Assembly: GCF_002205675.1 (NCBI RefSeq) | Contig: NZ_NISK01000004.1 | Span: 248,001 to 312,000 of the forward strand | Reading direction: 5' to 3' | Length of the DNA: 64,000 nucleotides | Origin: Sphingopyxis bauzanensis | Lineage (GTDB): Bacteria > Pseudomonadota > Alphaproteobacteria > Sphingomonadales > Sphingomonadaceae | In this document: positions 63,345-64,000 of the stretch, piece after piece | Numbering within the stretch: the first letter of the stretch is position 1 | Layout of the letters: the number at the start of each line of letters is the position of its first letter | Translations under genes and position numbers: made by a program | The notes under the pieces: generated by a model | The model's input: the letters and a program-made list of their open reading frames with translations, nothing else | Databases searched by the model: none | What the model was told of the DNA's origin: nothing

Positions 63345-63364
63345 ATGTTATATATTTATAACAT
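63345..63364. promoter_or_regulatory. ArsR operator overlapping the regulator's start codon
   Basis: ATGTTATA-TATT-TATAACAT is a perfect 8+8 inverted repeat, and the last AT is the first two bases of the arsR ATG. Binding would block both divergent genes. Confidence 0.75.
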
Positions 63365-63689
63365 GTCAATCCACGCCGAATATGACAAGATTTTCAAAGC
63401 ACTGGCGTCGCACATCCGCCGTCAGATTCTCGATAATCTGAAGGATCAGCCGCTGACCACAGGCACGCTGTGCGGCAACTTCGCCAACATCGACCGCTGC
63501 ACCGTGATGCAACATCTGAAGGTGCTGGAGGACGCCGGGCTGATCATCGCCGAACGTCGCGGCCGGGAACGCTGGAACCACCTCAACGCGATGCCGATTC
63601 AGGACATCCACGACCGCTGGATCGGCCCGCACGCGGCCGCAGCAAGCGCGCGGCTGGCGCGGTTCAAACAGTCGGCCGAAACGAAATAG
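63363..63689 (+). CDS. ArsR-family winged-helix regulator
   Basis: A 108-residue ArsR-type repressor (MSIHAEYDKIFKALASHIRRQILDNL). The recognition helix is TVMQHLKVLEDAGLI near 46-60, followed by the wing RRGRERWNHL. The start at 63363 is preceded by no ribosome binding site; the operator palindrome ends at the ATG, so the mRNA may be leaderless. A longer frame from 63345 would put the operator inside the gene. Probably senses a ligand and controls the AHSA1 gene. Confidence 0.85.
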   Translation: MSIHAEYDKIFKALASHIRRQILDNLKDQPLTTGTLCGNFANIDRCTVMQHLKVLEDAGLIIAERRGRERWNHLNAMPIQDIHDRWIGPHAAAASARLARFKQSAETK

Positions 63690-63690
63690 T

Positions 63691-64000
63691 CTATCCGGAC
63701 ATCAAGCGCCCGCTCATGCAGGCATCGGCAGCCGCATAAACCGGTCCGAGCAGCGGTTGGAGCAAGCGCCAACCGGTCAAGGTCATGGCACCTCCGTCCG
63801 CGACAAAGTTCAGCTTGTCTTCGCGTTGGGCGGCATGGGGCCGGGGCGGTGGCACCCACCCGTCTTCGCCGATGAGCGGAATATCGATCCGCTGCGGCAG
63901 CGCCTGCCCCTCGATGGCACCAAGCGCACGTCGCATCGCTGGACACTGGTGCGAATCAATCGTGTCGACCTTTGCATTGTCGCGCAGCAGCTTGGTCGGC
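63691..64000 (-). CDS. Partial gene of unknown function (5' end outside the window)
   Basis: The reading frame stays open to the right edge of the window; 102 residues are visible, including the segment PAMRRALGAIEGQALPQRIDIPLIGEDGW and a C-terminal Gly/Ala-rich GPVYAAADACMSGRLMSG. An internal ATG at 63936 is probably not the start because the frame continues upstream. No family recognised. It lies one base after the arsR stop, convergent with it. Confidence 0.5.
   Translation of the reverse strand, partial: PTKLLRDNAKVDTIDSHQCPAMRRALGAIEGQALPQRIDIPLIGEDGWVPPPRPHAAQREDKLNFVADGGAMTLTGWRLLQPLLGPVYAAADACMSGRLMSG

Overview
The window is high-GC chromosomal DNA of an alphaproteobacterium, most likely a sphingomonad close to Sphingopyxis. 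Reasons: the conserved ahcY / divL / tsaE / amgK / murU / addB / addA / trxA cluster, the alphaproteobacterial regulator TrcR (DUF1013), DUF1192, a Tyr-bearing DivL-type kinase, a large TonB-dependent receptor, and a dense set of GC-rich palindromic intergenic repeats. The genus is an inference. I see no rRNA, tRNA, CRISPR array, transposase or phage gene. About 60 genes fill the window and most long antisense frames are shadows of real genes.

Layout. 0-8 kb: class A-type serine hydrolase lipoprotein, MsrA coupled to a 35-residue membrane peptide, aspartate aminotransferase, a PabB-PabC fusion, and an acyl-CoA ligase. 7.9-11.6 kb: a stress and metal block. A truncated globin heads a four-gene operon (globin, two small membrane proteins, DUF1971) divergent from an NsrR-type Rrf2 regulator, followed by a MerC-like membrane protein, a Zur-type repressor and a membrane protein. 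11.6-24.3 kb: class I fumarase, SDR, TrmO-like protein, M20 peptidase, VOC protein, DUF481 outer-membrane protein, MBL hydrolase, TrcR, lipoprotein, quinone oxidoreductase, DUF1192 and a HerA-like ATPase. 24.7-40.2 kb: ClpA, Map, a PQQ alcohol dehydrogenase with fused cytochrome c, glnB-glnA behind a sigma-54-like promoter, a small XRE regulator with a membrane partner, a lipoprotein, a PQQ-type sugar dehydrogenase, a second M20 peptidase, an aldehyde dehydrogenase and ArgJ.

40.3-58.0 kb is almost entirely minus-strand: ahcY, TonB receptor, divL, tsaE, amgK, murU, addB, addA, trxA. It joins methyl-cycle metabolism, cell-cycle signalling, cell-wall recycling and double-strand break repair. A TIGR03032-family gene and the TonB receptor lie between ahcY and divL and are visibly less GC-rich than their neighbours, so they look like an inserted module. 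58-64 kb: a TPR protein, AlgH/YqgE, peroxiredoxin, AMP nucleosidase, an OB-fold-like secreted protein, a divergent ArsR/AHSA1 pair and a partial gene running off the right edge.

The most interesting material is the four-gene globin operon with its palindromic operator, the inserted TIGR03032-receptor pair, the M20 hydrolase lacking two metal ligands, the DivL-type tyrosine kinase homologue, and several families of palindromic repeats, one of which has produced a spurious N-terminal extension on the HerA reading frame.
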